A stretch of 64,000 nucleotides of DNA. Origin: Streptomyces litmocidini. GTDB taxonomy: Bacteria; Actinomycetota; Actinomycetes; Streptomycetales; Streptomycetaceae. The notes beneath the pieces were generated by a model, which saw nothing but the letters and a program-made list of their open reading frames with translations, made no database searches and was not told the origin of the DNA. Of the stretch, positions 51,687 to 61,212 are shown in pieces (within the stretch, counting starts at the first letter, position 1; every line of letters begins with the position of its first letter). A program made the position numbers and the translations under genes. Location: assembly GCF_014649755.1 (NCBI RefSeq), contig NZ_BMTQ01000023.1:1-64000 (forward strand), written 5' to 3'.

Positions 51687-54521
51687 ATGAGCGACCTACT
51701 TGGACAAGTCCGACGTCGGCTGCTCGGCTCGACCCCGAGCTCTTCCTCTCCCCCTCGGCGTCCCCGCTCAGGAAGCCGCCAGGAGCGTCAGGAGCACGCC
51801 CGGCCCCCCGAGGGAAGGGCACGGCGGCCGCAGCGCCTGTCCTCCCTTCTGAGCGTGCGCAGCGTGGCCGGCGAGGTGTTCCTCCTGCAGCTGGCCGTCG
51901 TGGTGCTGCTCGTCGCCGCCGCGGTGGCGGCGCTCGTGGTGCAAGCCCGGAGCGCCGGCATGGTGGACGCCCGGCACCGTACGCTCGCCGCCGCCGGAAC
52001 GTTCGCGGAATCTCCGGGAATCGTCGCGGCCCTCCGCAGCCCCCATCCGAGCGCAGCGCTGCAGCCGAGCGCCGAGGCGGCCCGGAAGATCGCCGGGGTC
52101 GACGGCATCAACGTGTACGCGCTCTCCGGGGTCACCCTCGCCCACAGCGACCCGCGACAGATCGGGAAGCACGTCGTCGGCCCGTTCTCCAAGGCGGCGG
52201 CCGGCCAGTCCTTCACCGAGACCTTCGAAGGGTCCCTGGGACAGTCCGTGGTGTCGGTGGTCCCCGTCAAGGACTCCGACGGCCGCGTCATCGCCGTCGT
52301 CTCCTCCCCGGTCACGGTCCAGAACGTGCAGAGCATGGTGAACCGGCAGCTGCCGGTCGTCCTCGGCAGTGCGGCCGCAGTGCTCGCCCTGTCCGCGGGC
52401 GGAACCGCTCTGGTGAGCCGTCGGCTGCTGCGCCGGACCCATGGCCTGGGACCGGCCGAGATGACGAGGATGTACGAGCACCACGACGCGGTGCTGCACG
52501 CGGTGCGAGAGGGCGTGCTGATCATCGGCGGCGGCGGACGGCTGCTGCTGGCCAATGACGAGGCGCGGCGGCTGCTGCACCTGCCCGTGGACGCGGAAGG
52601 CCTCCCCGTCACGGACCTGGGTCTCGAGGAGGGAATCGCCGAGCCGATCGCATCGGGCCGTTCCGCGACCGACGAGCTGCACATGGCAACCGATCGGCTG
52701 CTGTCGGTGAACGCCCGGCCCACCGCCCCCTACGGGCAGGCCGGGACCGTCGTCACGCTGCGGGACACCACCGAACTGCGGGCACTCTCCGGCAGGGCCG
52801 AGGTGGCCCGCGAGCGGCTGAAGCTGCTCTACGACGCGGGAGTGCGGGTGGGAACGACGCTGAACGTCGAGCGCACCGCGGAGGAACTGGCGGAGGTGGC
52901 GGTCCCGCGGTTCGCCGACGTGGTCACGGTCGACCTGCTGGACCCGGTGCTGCGCGGCGAGGAGCCGACCGAAGCGAGCACCGAGATGCGCCGCACCGCC
53001 GCCGTCGGCCTTCAGGGCGACCACCCGCTCTACCCCGTCGGCGAGCTGATCCGGTTCGTTCCCACCAGCCCCATGGCGGTTGGGCTGGCCGGCGGCCGTG
53101 CGGTCCTGGAGGCGGACCTGCGCACCACCCACCGCTGGCGGACCCAGGACCCGGCCAACGCCCTGCGGATCCTGGACCGCGGCATCCACTCCTTGATCAC
53201 CGTGCCCCTGCGGGCCCGGGGCACGGTGCTGGGGATGGCCGGCTACTGGCGGGGGCAGGACTCCCCGCCGTTCGACGAGGAGGACGTGTCCTTCGCCGAG
53301 GAGCTGACCGCCCGGGCGGCACTGGCCGTCGACAATGCCCGCCGCTACACCCGCGAGCACACCATGGCCGTCACCCTGCAGCGCAGCCTGCTGCCCCGGG
53401 GCGTACCGGAGCAGTCCGCCGTCGAGGTCGCGCACCGCTATCTGGCCGCTCAGGCCGGTGTGGGTGGTGACTGGTTCGATGTCATCCCGCTGCCCGGCAC
53501 CCGGGTGGCCCTGGTGGTCGGCGACGTCGTCGGCCACGGTCTCCACGCGGCCGCCACCATGGGCCGCCTGCGCACCGCCGTGTACAACTTCTCCACCCTC
53601 GACCTGCCTCCGGACGAACTCCTGAGCCACCTGGACGAGCTGGTCGCCCACATCGACACCGACGAGCAGGAGTGGCAGGGGATCACCGGAGCCACCTGCC
53701 TGTACGCCATCTACGATCCCGTCTCGGGGCAGGTGACGGCCGCCACCGCCGGGCATCCGGGCCCCGCTCTGGTCCACCCCGACGGAACCGTGTCCTTGCC
53801 CGAGGTGCCGATCTCCCCGCCGCTGGGCCTGGGCGAGGGCCTGCCCATGGAGACCATGACGGTCACCCTGCCCGAAGGCTCCCGGCTGGCGCTCTTCACC
53901 GACGGGCTGACCGAGAGCCGCGACCGCGATCCGGACGCGGGCCTGGCAGCGCTGCGCGCCGCCCTGGCCGGGCCCGCCCGCACCCCGGAGGAAACCTGCA
54001 CCGCGGTGATCGACGCGATGCTGCCCACCAGGCCCAGCGACGACGTCGCGCTGCTGGTGGCCCGCACCCGCCGACTGGACCCCGCGCGGATCGCCGAGTG
54101 GGACGTGCGGCCCGACCCTGCGGCGGTGTCCCCGGTGCGCAACGCCTGCGCCCGCCGGCTGGCGGACTGGGGCCTGGAGGAGATCGCCTTCACCACGGAA
54201 CTCATCCTCAGCGAGCTGATGACCAACGCCATCCGCTACGGCACCGAGCCCATCCGGGTGAGGCTGCTGTACGACCGCAGCCTGATCTGCGAGGTCTCCG
54301 ACGGGTCCAGCACCTCCCCGCACCTGCGCCGGGCCGAGGCCACCGACGAGGGCGGTCGCGGCCTGTTCCTCGTCGCGCAGTTCGCCGAGCGCTGGGGCAC
54401 CCGCTACACCGCCCGCGGCAAGATCATCTGGAGCGAGCAGGCCCTCCTCGACGGGGCCGCACCGCCCGCGATGGATCTCGGGGAGGCGCTCCTGGCCGGG
54501 TGGGACGACGAGGGGTTCTGA
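51687..54521 (+). CDS. Membrane sensor phosphatase: extracytoplasmic sensor-PAS-GAF-SpoIIE-HATPase
   Basis: A 944-aa signalling protein. TM1 at about residues 67-90 ('LLQLAVVVLLVAAAVAALVV') and TM2 at about 225-245 bracket an extracytoplasmic single-Cache/CitA-like sensor ('GIVAALRSPHPSAALQPSAE', 'VVSVVPVKDSDGRVIAVVSS'). A PAS (about 265-370), a GAF (about 380-550), the PP2C phosphatase (about 565-790: 'AGVGGDWFDVIPLPGTRVAL', 'VVGDVVGHGLHAAATMG', 'LALFTDGLTESRDRD') and an RsbW-like ATPase (about 810-925: 'ELILSELMTNAIRYGTEP', 'EGGRGLFLVAQFAERWG') follow. It is intact, unlike the pseudogene next to it. A binding lipoprotein gene follows after 122 bases. Confidence 0.93.
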   Translation: MSDLLGQVRRRLLGSTPSSSSPPRRPRSGSRQERQEHARPPEGRARRPQRLSSLLSVRSVAGEVFLLQLAVVVLLVAAAVAALVVQARSAGMVDARHRTLAAAGTFAESPGIVAALRSPHPSAALQPSAEAARKIAGVDGINVYALSGVTLAHSDPRQIGKHVVGPFSKAAAGQSFTETFEGSLGQSVVSVVPVKDSDGRVIAVVSSPVTVQNVQSMVNRQLPVVLGSAAAVLALSAGGTALVSRRLLRRTHGLGPAEMTRMYEHHDAVLHAVREGVLIIGGGGRLLLANDEARRLLHLPVDAEGLPVTDLGLEEGIAEPIASGRSATDELHMATDRLLSVNARPTAPYGQAGTVVTLRDTTELRALSGRAEVARERLKLLYDAGVRVGTTLNVERTAEELAEVAVPRFADVVTVDLLDPVLRGEEPTEASTEMRRTAAVGLQGDHPLYPVGELIRFVPTSPMAVGLAGGRAVLEADLRTTHRWRTQDPANALRILDRGIHSLITVPLRARGTVLGMAGYWRGQDSPPFDEEDVSFAEELTARAALAVDNARRYTREHTMAVTLQRSLLPRGVPEQSAVEVAHRYLAAQAGVGGDWFDVIPLPGTRVALVVGDVVGHGLHAAATMGRLRTAVYNFSTLDLPPDELLSHLDELVAHIDTDEQEWQGITGATCLYAIYDPVSGQVTAATAGHPGPALVHPDGTVSLPEVPISPPLGLGEGLPMETMTVTLPEGSRLALFTDGLTESRDRDPDAGLAALRAALAGPARTPEETCTAVIDAMLPTRPSDDVALLVARTRRLDPARIAEWDVRPDPAAVSPVRNACARRLADWGLEEIAFTTELILSELMTNAIRYGTEPIRVRLLYDRSLICEVSDGSSTSPHLRRAEATDEGGRGLFLVAQFAERWGTRYTARGKIIWSEQALLDGAAPPAMDLGEALLAGWDDEGF

Positions 54522-54643
54522 GAACGCGCCGGTACGGCAGCCGCAGGGAAGGCAGCGGACACCACCGTCTGGGACTGCGCTGCCGAGGCCGCCGAACGTA
54601 CGCTGGCCTCGATCAGTACGCGACCGCCCGTTATGGAGCCTTT

Positions 54644-55786
54644 GTGCCCACACCTCGTCTCCCGACAGCCTTCGTCGCCGCCTGCCTGGTCCTCGCGGCG
54701 CCCCTCGGCGCCTGCGGGGACAAGCCCGGCACCGCGCCCAGAGCACCCGCGGTGGCCACCTCCGCCGCGGACGCCGGCGGCATGGCAGCACTGACCACAG
54801 CGGCGGAGAAAGAGGGCTCGCTCCACACGATCGCGCTCCCGAGCGACTGGGCCGGCTACGGCGCGGTGATCGACGGCTTCGAGAAGAAGTACGGGATCAA
54901 GGTCATGGTGGAGAACCCGGAAGGCACCAGCCAGGACGAGATCGACGCCCTGAAGGAGCACAGGGACGGAGGCCGCGCCCCCGATGTGATCGACGTGGGG
55001 GACTCGTTCGCGCAGTCCGCGGCACGGCAGGGCCTGCTCGCTCCGTACAAGGTCGCCGCGTACGACGAGATCCCCGAGGAACAGAAGGACGACCGGGCCC
55101 GCTGGTACAACAACTACGGCGGTTACATCTCGATCGGCTGTGACGCCAAGCGCGTCAAGACCTGCCCCGCGACCTTCGCCGACCTGCGCAAGCCCGAGTA
55201 CGAGGGCAAGGTCGCGCTCAACGGCGACCCCACCCATTCCGGGTCCGCCTTCGCCGCGGTCTACGCGGCGGCCCTGGCGAACGGGGGTTCCTTCGACGAC
55301 ATCCAGCCCGGCATCGACTTCTTCGCCGAGCTCAGCAAGAACGGCAACTTCATCCCGGTCGAATCCACCCCGGCCACGATCGCGAAGGGCCAGACCCCGA
55401 TCAGCATCGACTGGGACTTCCTCAACCTCGGATACGCCGACGAGTTCCGCGAGAACGGCACGGACGTCGACTGGCGGACCGCCATCCCCTTCGACGGCAG
55501 CTTCGCCCAGTACTACGCGAACGGGGTGAACAAAGACGCTCCGCACCCCGCGGCGGCACGTCTGTGGCAGGAGTACGTCTTCAGCCCGGAGGGCCAGAAC
55601 CTCCGGCTCGGCACCTATGCACGCCCCGTCCTCATGGACGCCATGGAGAAGGACGGCACCCTCGACAAGACCGCCGCGGAGAAACTGCCGACGGTCGAGG
55701 GCACGCCGACGTTTCCGACGGAGGCGCAGACGGAGAAGGCACGAGAGGCCGTCAACCGCGGCTGGGCCGAGGCCGTCTCGAGCTGA
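54644..55786 (+). CDS. Extracellular solute-binding lipoprotein (ABC type, orphan)
   Basis: A 380-aa lipoprotein of the extracellular solute-binding family used for iron or polyamine-type ligands. GTG 54644 follows GGAGCC. The signal ends at lipobox 'LGAC' (Cys about 24). The core has 'ALTTAAEKEGSLHTIALPSD', 'IDGFEKKYGIKVMVENPEGT', 'APDVIDVGDSFAQSAARQGL' and 'KPEYEGKVALNGDPTHSGSA', then 'QEYVFSPEGQNLRLGTYARP'. No permease or ATPase gene is near. It may feed a distant transporter or present ligand to the adjacent Cache-type sensor phosphatase; the latter is speculation. Confidence 0.88.
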   Translation: MPTPRLPTAFVAACLVLAAPLGACGDKPGTAPRAPAVATSAADAGGMAALTTAAEKEGSLHTIALPSDWAGYGAVIDGFEKKYGIKVMVENPEGTSQDEIDALKEHRDGGRAPDVIDVGDSFAQSAARQGLLAPYKVAAYDEIPEEQKDDRARWYNNYGGYISIGCDAKRVKTCPATFADLRKPEYEGKVALNGDPTHSGSAFAAVYAAALANGGSFDDIQPGIDFFAELSKNGNFIPVESTPATIAKGQTPISIDWDFLNLGYADEFRENGTDVDWRTAIPFDGSFAQYYANGVNKDAPHPAAARLWQEYVFSPEGQNLRLGTYARPVLMDAMEKDGTLDKTAAEKLPTVEGTPTFPTEAQTEKAREAVNRGWAEAVSS

Positions 55787-55888
55787 GGGCCAAGAGCGCT
55801 CCTGGCCGGGCGTGCACCCGCCCGCCCGGGCCTCGCACCGGTGGCCACGGAACTCGCGGCCGCTGTCCGGCCCGGCTACAGGCCGTGC

Positions 55889-56143
55889 TCACCGTTTGAC
55901 GATCAGATCGAGGAGCTCGGCGAGCCGGTCCCTGACCGCCTCACGGCGGTGAAGGGCGTCCGGTGTCGGCTCAGCGCTCGGCCGCACACCCCGGTCCGCG
56001 GAGGCACAGAGCATGCGCAGCGTGCGCGGGCAGTCGGTGAGGTGCGCGGGAACCGGGGTCGTGATGCGGATGAGCTCACCCGCCCCTGCGACATCAGCGA
56101 GAACATCATGGGCGTCGGCCTCAAGGCCGCTTCCTGGTTTCAC
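55889..56143 (-). CDS. Possible hypothetical protein, 84 aa
   Basis: An 84-codon minus-strand frame with moderate coding character: 'HDVLADVAGAGELIRITTPV', 'RTLRMLCASADRGVRPSAEP' and 'REAVRDRLAELLDLIVKR'. No clear ribosome site and no recognisable family. It lies in a decayed 1.2-kb region and could itself be a gene fragment. Confidence 0.25.
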   Translation of the reverse strand: MKPGSGLEADAHDVLADVAGAGELIRITTPVPAHLTDCPRTLRMLCASADRGVRPSAEPTPDALHRREAVRDRLAELLDLIVKR

Positions 56144-56269
56144 CCGAGACCTCGCCCGCGACGGCTCCCCGGTGGCCTCCGTACGTCAGCGACCGCGAAC
56201 ACCGTCCGCCGGCCACGCCGGTGGAACAGCCCTCCACCCCGGTTTCCGTAGCCACGGGCGTGAACTTCT

Positions 56270-56420
56270 CGCGCCGAACCCGTCCGGCCGGCACACGAAC
56301 CCGACCGTGCGGCGGTTCGTCCCGCTGTTCGGGGTCTCGAAGTCGGCGGCGGACCGGATCATCGATCGCCTCGGCCCGAGGCTCGCGCTCCGGCCGCGCA
56401 AGCGGTTCGCGAAGGGCGCG
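56270..56420 (+). pseudogene. Short IS5-type transposase relic (helix-turn-helix part)
   Basis: One plus frame reads 'HTNPTVRRFVPLFGVSKSAA' and 'DRIIDRLGPRLALRPRKRFA', the HTH and linker region of IS5-family transposases just before the first catalytic Asp. The frame then loses similarity. Everything downstream of about 56420 is unrelated, so this is a fragment of about 50 codons. Confidence 0.65.
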
Positions 56421-56502
56421 CAGCTCCTCGGTATCCGGCGCTCGTCCGGAGTGGCGATCCGAGGGGGCGGCCCCTCGCACGGCCGGGGCCGCCGCGAGGT
56501 CC

Positions 56503-56562
56503 CTGGAGCCGGCGGTGCGACGGTTGCGCGAGCTGGAGCCGGCGGTGCGACGGTTGCGCGAG
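56503..56562 (+). repeat. Perfect 30-bp tandem duplication
   Basis: The 30 bases at 56503-56532 (starting CTGGAGCCGGCGGTGCGACG) are repeated without change at 56533-56562. In one plus frame they read as two copies of LEPAVRRLRE, an amphipathic heptad-like unit. The exact identity suggests a recent event. Confidence 0.95.
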
Positions 56563-57024
56563 GCCGGCCGGTGGCCGCCCGTGCGGGGGTTCGGTCCCGC
56601 AGAGCCGCCGTGCACTTCTCGCGGGTGCACGGATGATTCGGGACGCACGAGTGACCACCACTCGAGGACGCCGTCCTCGGGAGCATCCGAAGCAGCGGGA
56701 GTCATCGATGCGGGCGCGAGGGTTGTGTCCGAGGGGCACCTCGGACGCCGATGGAGAACACGTGCGGGTGACACCGTCCGATTGGGCCGTTCGACGTGCG
56801 GCACAGGCACGGACTAGGCGGTGAAGCCGCACGCTCCCCCGCGAGTGACCCGCCGATCAGCCCAGCCCACGATTCGCCTCCGCAAAAATCACTACGTATA
56901 CCCATACCCTCATTCCACGTCTTCCGGGATGACTCGGATTTTCGGATCTTCAGGTCATTCCGCCATTCGATTGCAAGTGCGAGCGGACATCGAGGTCGTT
57001 CCGCTTCCCATTCCTGGAGAACAC
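56563..57024. other. Gene-poor region upstream of the exopolysaccharide locus
   Basis: No convincing gene. Short frames on both strands lack ribosome sites. From about 56880 to 56990 the base composition is clearly more AT-rich (for example CTACGTATACCCATACC), as expected of a promoter region for the sugar-nucleotide gene at 57025. Confidence 0.5.
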
Positions 57025-58119
57025 ATGCGCGTTGCCGTGACCGGTGGCGGTGGTTTTCTTGGTTCACACCTGTGCGAGGCGCTTCTGCGGCGCGGCGACT
57101 CCGTGGTGTGCCTCGACAACTTCTCGACGGGCGACCCCGAAAACATCGCCCATCTCCTGGCCCACCCGGCCTTCGAATTCCAACACACCGACGTGAGCGT
57201 GTCCGTGGAGGTCGTCGGCCGGGTCGACGCCGTCGCCCACCTGGCCTCCCCGGCTTCCCCTCCCGACTATCTGCGCCACCCGCTGGAGACGCTCGCGGTC
57301 GGGAGCCGCGGCACCGAGAACGCCCTTCGCCTCGCCCTGCTCCACAGGGCGCGCTTCATCCTCGCGTCGACGAGCGAGGTCTACGGCGATCCGATGGTCC
57401 ATCCGCAGGAGGAGACGTACTGGGGCAACGTCAACTCCATCGGCCCGCGCAGCGTCTACGACGAGGCGAAACGATACGCCGAGGCGGTGTCCGCCGCGTA
57501 TCGCCGCACGCACGGTGTCGACGTCGGCATCGCCCGGATCTTCAACACCTACGGCCCCCGCATGCGCCCCCACGACGGTCGCGTGGTGTCCAGCTTCATC
57601 ACCCAGGCACTGACCGGCGAACCGCTCACCATCTACGGCGACGGTTGTCAGACACGCAGCTTCTGCTACGTCGACGACTTGGTCCGCGGCCTGGTCGCGC
57701 TCCTCGACTCCTCCGAACTGGGGCCCTTCAACCTCGGGAACCCGGTCGAGCACACCGTCTCCGAACTCGCCCGCATCGTGAGGGAGATGACCGGTTCGAC
57801 GTCCGAGGTGAAGCACCACCCGCTGCCGGTCGACGACCCGGCGCGCCGTCGCCCGGTCATCACCCGCGCCCGCGAGGCACTGGGCTGGGAGCCGGAGATC
57901 GACATCATCGAAGGTCTGCGTCGCACCGTCGCGTACTTCGCCGCCCACACGGATCGCCTCGCCGCCTCCGCCGCGTCGATCCGCGGCGGACAGGACGAGA
58001 CGGTGCCGCTGGCCGCGTCGACGTCGGCATCCCTGACACCGCAGACGATCCCCGGCCCGACCGGCATCGGCACCGGCGTCGCGTCCTCCGCGCCCGGGGC
58101 CGCCGTCGCGGGTGGCTGA
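57025..58119 (+). CDS. UDP-glucuronate decarboxylase-like (UXS) NAD-dependent sugar epimerase
   Basis: A 364-aa extended SDR acting on nucleotide sugars. 'MRVAVTGGGGFLGSHLCEAL' is the NAD site (GxxGxxG), 'VAHLASPASPPDYLRHPLET' and 'ILASTSEVYGDP' supply the Ser/Thr, and 'RSVYDEAKRYAEAV' the YxxxK. 'RIFNTYGPRMRPHDGRVVSS' and 'YGDGCQTRSFCYVDDLVRGL' are typical of UDP-xylose synthases. Beside a UDP-glucose dehydrogenase this predicts UDP-glucuronate to UDP-xylose. A non-conserved 45-residue Thr/Ser/Pro tail follows residue 315. ATG 57025 follows TGGAGAACAC. First gene of the locus. Confidence 0.88.
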   Translation: MRVAVTGGGGFLGSHLCEALLRRGDSVVCLDNFSTGDPENIAHLLAHPAFEFQHTDVSVSVEVVGRVDAVAHLASPASPPDYLRHPLETLAVGSRGTENALRLALLHRARFILASTSEVYGDPMVHPQEETYWGNVNSIGPRSVYDEAKRYAEAVSAAYRRTHGVDVGIARIFNTYGPRMRPHDGRVVSSFITQALTGEPLTIYGDGCQTRSFCYVDDLVRGLVALLDSSELGPFNLGNPVEHTVSELARIVREMTGSTSEVKHHPLPVDDPARRRPVITRAREALGWEPEIDIIEGLRRTVAYFAAHTDRLAASAASIRGGQDETVPLAASTSASLTPQTIPGPTGIGTGVASSAPGAAVAGG

Positions 58120-58215
58120 TCCACGCGCCGCGGCGGTCCTGCCGCGGCCCGGAGTCCGTCGAGCCTGCTTCCTCGGGCCTCTCACCCTGTCGCACCGCCT
58201 GGAGAACCTGCTGCC

Positions 58216-60105
58216 ATGACGTCCTTGGAGCAAGGTCCCGCCCACGGGACCGGCATCACCCAGGAACCCCCGCTCCCCTCGCCGGCTCCCGGCTCGCCGG
58301 CGGAGTGGGAGGCGCTGGGGGCGGAGATCCACGCCCTGTCGAACGGCATGGTGGCCTCCATCGGCCCGGACGGTCCCGTCCTGGCGCGCCCGGCACGCGG
58401 GCTCGCCACCCGCCCGTCCAGCTTCGTCCGGGCGTTCTCGCGCTCCCACCGCTTCCTGGTCGCCGTACTGTCCCTCGGCTGGGCGGCCTGCCTGGTGTGG
58501 TTCTGGGTGTGGTGGCTCGAGCCGTCCCATCGCGTCGGCTGGACCGGTCTGGTGGTGAACAGCGCACTGCTGCTCTACCTGGCCTACCTGCCGGTGCACT
58601 TCCTCGTCGCGCTGATCCGGATGCGGCGCTTCGATCCGGCGGTCGAGGTGCCGCGGCTGCGTACCGCGTTCGTCGTGACCCGCGCCCCGTCCGAGCACTG
58701 GGACATCGCCCGGACGACCTTGGAGGCGATGCTCGGCCAGGACTATCCGCACGCCTATGACGTGTGGCTGTGCGACGAGGACCCCACCGACGAGATCATC
58801 GACTGGTGCCTGGCCCACGGCGTCAACGTCTCCTGCCGCCGTGGCCGCGCGGACTACCACAGGGCCACCTGGCCGCGGCGGACCCGGTGCAAGGAGGGCA
58901 ACCTCGCCTTCTTCTACGACCACTGGGGCTACGAACACTACGACGTCGTCGCCCAGCTCGACTGCGACCACGTGCCGCACCCGCGCTACCTCGCCGAGGT
59001 CGTCCGGCCCTTCGCCGACCCCGCCATCGGATACGTCGCCGCCCCGAGCGTCTGCGACGCCAACGCCGACCAGTCATGGGCGGCGCGCGGCCGCCTGCAG
59101 CGCGAGGCGCTCTTCCACGGCCCCGTACAGCTCGGCTACTCCGCCGGCCTCGCCCCGCTGTGCATCGGCTCCCACTACGCCGTCCGCACCGAGGCGCTGC
59201 GGGACATCGGTGGCCTCGGTCCCGAACTCGCCGAGGACTTCTCGACGTCGTTCCTGCTCAATTCGGCGGGCTGGCAGGGCGCGTTCGCGATCGACGCCGA
59301 GGCCCACGGGGACGGCCCGATCACCTTCGGCGCGATGATCACCCAGGAGTTCCAGTGGTCACGCAGCCTGGCGGTGATGTTCTTCGGGATGCTGCCGCGT
59401 CACCTGAGCCGGATGCCCGGAAAACTGCGGATCCGCTTCTCCTGCGCGCTGCTGTACTACCCGCTGCTCGCCCTGACCACGGTGATCGGCATCATGCTGC
59501 CGCCGATCGCGGCGGTCACCGGCGTTCCGTGGATCAACGTCAACTACTTCGAGTTCCTGGCCCGCTTCTGGACCATGTCCGTCTGGCTGATGCTGCTCAC
59601 GCTGCTGTGCCGCCGGGCCGGGCTGCTGCGCCCGAAGGACTCGCCCGTGATCAGCTGGGAGATCTGGCTCTTCGGCCTGGCCCGCTGGCCGTACGTGGCC
59701 TGGGGCGTGGGGGCGGCACTCATGCAGAAGCTGCGGCCCCGCCCGGTCACCTTCAAGGTCACGCCGAAGAAGCGCGACGGCCTCGAACCGCTGCCGCTGC
59801 GCGCCGTGGCGCCGTACCTGGTGATCACGCTGTTCCTGTCCTGCACCGCCGTCGTCGGCCAGTTCACCGGCCCTGCCTTCGGCTACGTGTTCCTCTGCAT
59901 CCTGGGCGCCCTCTCGTACGCGGCGGTGACCCTCGCGGTCTGCTCCCTGCACATCGGGGAGACGGCGCGCGCCGCCGGCGTCCCGCGGCACCGGGCCTTC
60001 CGCACCGCCGCCGTCCCGCTCGCCGCGGGGCTCCTCGCCCTGATCCCGCTGGCGCTCGCCGTCGGCGTCTTCCCCACCTACCTCGCCGGCTTCTACGCCT
60101 GGTGA
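58216..60105 (+). CDS. Membrane glycosyltransferase family 2 (cellulose/hyaluronan synthase-like)
   Basis: A 629-aa processive-type polysaccharide synthase. TM helices lie at about residues 75-100 and 115-135, then the GT2 domain at 150-390, then five or so helices to the C-terminus. Catalytic features: 'YDVWLCDEDPTDEIIDWCLA', DxD as 'AQLDCDHVPHPRYL' (Asp249, Asp251), the acceptor acid in 'PELAEDFSTSFLLN' (Glu340, Asp341), and 'MITQEFQWSRSL' (377-383) where QxxRW is expected; here the Arg is Gln. Probably polymerises and extrudes a surface glycan from the UDP-sugars made by its neighbours. Confidence 0.9.
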   Translation: MTSLEQGPAHGTGITQEPPLPSPAPGSPAEWEALGAEIHALSNGMVASIGPDGPVLARPARGLATRPSSFVRAFSRSHRFLVAVLSLGWAACLVWFWVWWLEPSHRVGWTGLVVNSALLLYLAYLPVHFLVALIRMRRFDPAVEVPRLRTAFVVTRAPSEHWDIARTTLEAMLGQDYPHAYDVWLCDEDPTDEIIDWCLAHGVNVSCRRGRADYHRATWPRRTRCKEGNLAFFYDHWGYEHYDVVAQLDCDHVPHPRYLAEVVRPFADPAIGYVAAPSVCDANADQSWAARGRLQREALFHGPVQLGYSAGLAPLCIGSHYAVRTEALRDIGGLGPELAEDFSTSFLLNSAGWQGAFAIDAEAHGDGPITFGAMITQEFQWSRSLAVMFFGMLPRHLSRMPGKLRIRFSCALLYYPLLALTTVIGIMLPPIAAVTGVPWINVNYFEFLARFWTMSVWLMLLTLLCRRAGLLRPKDSPVISWEIWLFGLARWPYVAWGVGAALMQKLRPRPVTFKVTPKKRDGLEPLPLRAVAPYLVITLFLSCTAVVGQFTGPAFGYVFLCILGALSYAAVTLAVCSLHIGETARAAGVPRHRAFRTAAVPLAAGLLALIPLALAVGVFPTYLAGFYAW

Positions 60106-60140
60106 CGGCCCACCGCGACCGATCGAGAAACGAGGTTCCC

Positions 60141-61163
60141 GTGCCCCAGACCGTCCTGGTCACCGGCGGCGCCGGTTTCATCGGCAGCCACACCTGTGTC
60201 GAACTCCTCCGCGCCGGCCACGACGTCGTCGTGCTGGACGACCACTCCAACAGCTCGCCCGAGGTCCTCGAGCGGGTCGCGAAGATCGTGGGCCGCCCCA
60301 TCGCGGCGGCCCACGTCGCGGACGTACGCGACCGGCGGGCCCTCGACACCGTCTTCACGAGCCACCCGATCGAGGCGGTGATCCACTTCGCCGCGAAGAA
60401 GGCCGTCGGCGAGTCGGTGCAGATCCCGCTCGCGTACTACGACATCAACGTCGGCGGCACGACGGCCCTGGTCTCGGCCATGCACGAGCACGGCGTGCAC
60501 CGACTGGTGTTCTCGTCCTCCTGCTCGATCTACGGCGACGCGACGACCGTCCCGCTGACCGAGGAGTCGCCGGCGGCGCCGACCAACCCGTACGCCACCA
60601 CCAAGTGGACCTGCGAGCAGATCCTCGCGGACGTCTGCCGGCACGTGCCCGAGCTGCGGGTACTCGCCCTGCGGTACTTCAACCCGGCCGGCGCCCACCC
60701 CACCGGACTCCTGGGCGAGGACCCGAGGGGCGTGCCGAACAACATCATGCCGTTCCTCACCCAGATCGCCGTGGGACGCCGCGACGAACTCAGCGTCTTC
60801 GGCGCCGACTTCCCCACCCCGGACGGCACCGGGATCCGCGACTACGTCCACGTGGTCGACGTCGCCGAGGGGCACCTCACCGCCCTGGACCACATCGACG
60901 ACGAGCTCGGCATGCGGGTCTTCAACCTGGGGACCGGGCGCGGCGCGTCCGTCCTGGAGCTCGTGCGCACCTTCGAGGAGGTGTCGGGGCGGCCGATCCC
61001 GCACCGCGTCACCGAGCGACGTCCGGGCGACGTCGCCGAACTCGTCGCCGACTCCGCGAAGGCCGCCTCCGCCTGGAACTGGACCGCACAGCGCGACTTG
61101 GCCGCCATGTGCCGTGACGCCTGGACCTTCCAGCAGCAGAACCCGTACGGCTACGCGCCCTGA
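60141..61163 (+). CDS. galE: UDP-glucose 4-epimerase
   Basis: GalE-type epimerase of 340 aa, interconverting UDP-glucose and UDP-galactose (or their uronic acids). 'TVLVTGGAGFIGSHTCVELL' binds NAD, 'VIHFAAKKAVGESVQIPLAY' and 'RLVFSSSCSIYGDATTVPLT' carry the catalytic Ser, and 'NPYATTKWTCEQIL' gives Tyr151/Lys155. 'LRYFNPAGAHPTGLLGEDPR' is the GalE-specific substrate loop. GTG 60141 follows CGAGG; 35 bases separate it from the glycosyltransferase gene, so it is in the same operon. Confidence 0.94.
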   Translation: MPQTVLVTGGAGFIGSHTCVELLRAGHDVVVLDDHSNSSPEVLERVAKIVGRPIAAAHVADVRDRRALDTVFTSHPIEAVIHFAAKKAVGESVQIPLAYYDINVGGTTALVSAMHEHGVHRLVFSSSCSIYGDATTVPLTEESPAAPTNPYATTKWTCEQILADVCRHVPELRVLALRYFNPAGAHPTGLLGEDPRGVPNNIMPFLTQIAVGRRDELSVFGADFPTPDGTGIRDYVHVVDVAEGHLTALDHIDDELGMRVFNLGTGRGASVLELVRTFEEVSGRPIPHRVTERRPGDVAELVADSAKAASAWNWTAQRDLAAMCRDAWTFQQQNPYGYAP

Positions 61164-61212
61164 CCCCTCGCGCAGCACACCCCGCCCCCGCGTTCAGACA
61201 GGAGAACACCGC

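Noticed and set aside
51768..54791. Minus-strand frame of 1007 codons
   Set aside because: Exact shadow of the sensor phosphatase on the opposite strand.
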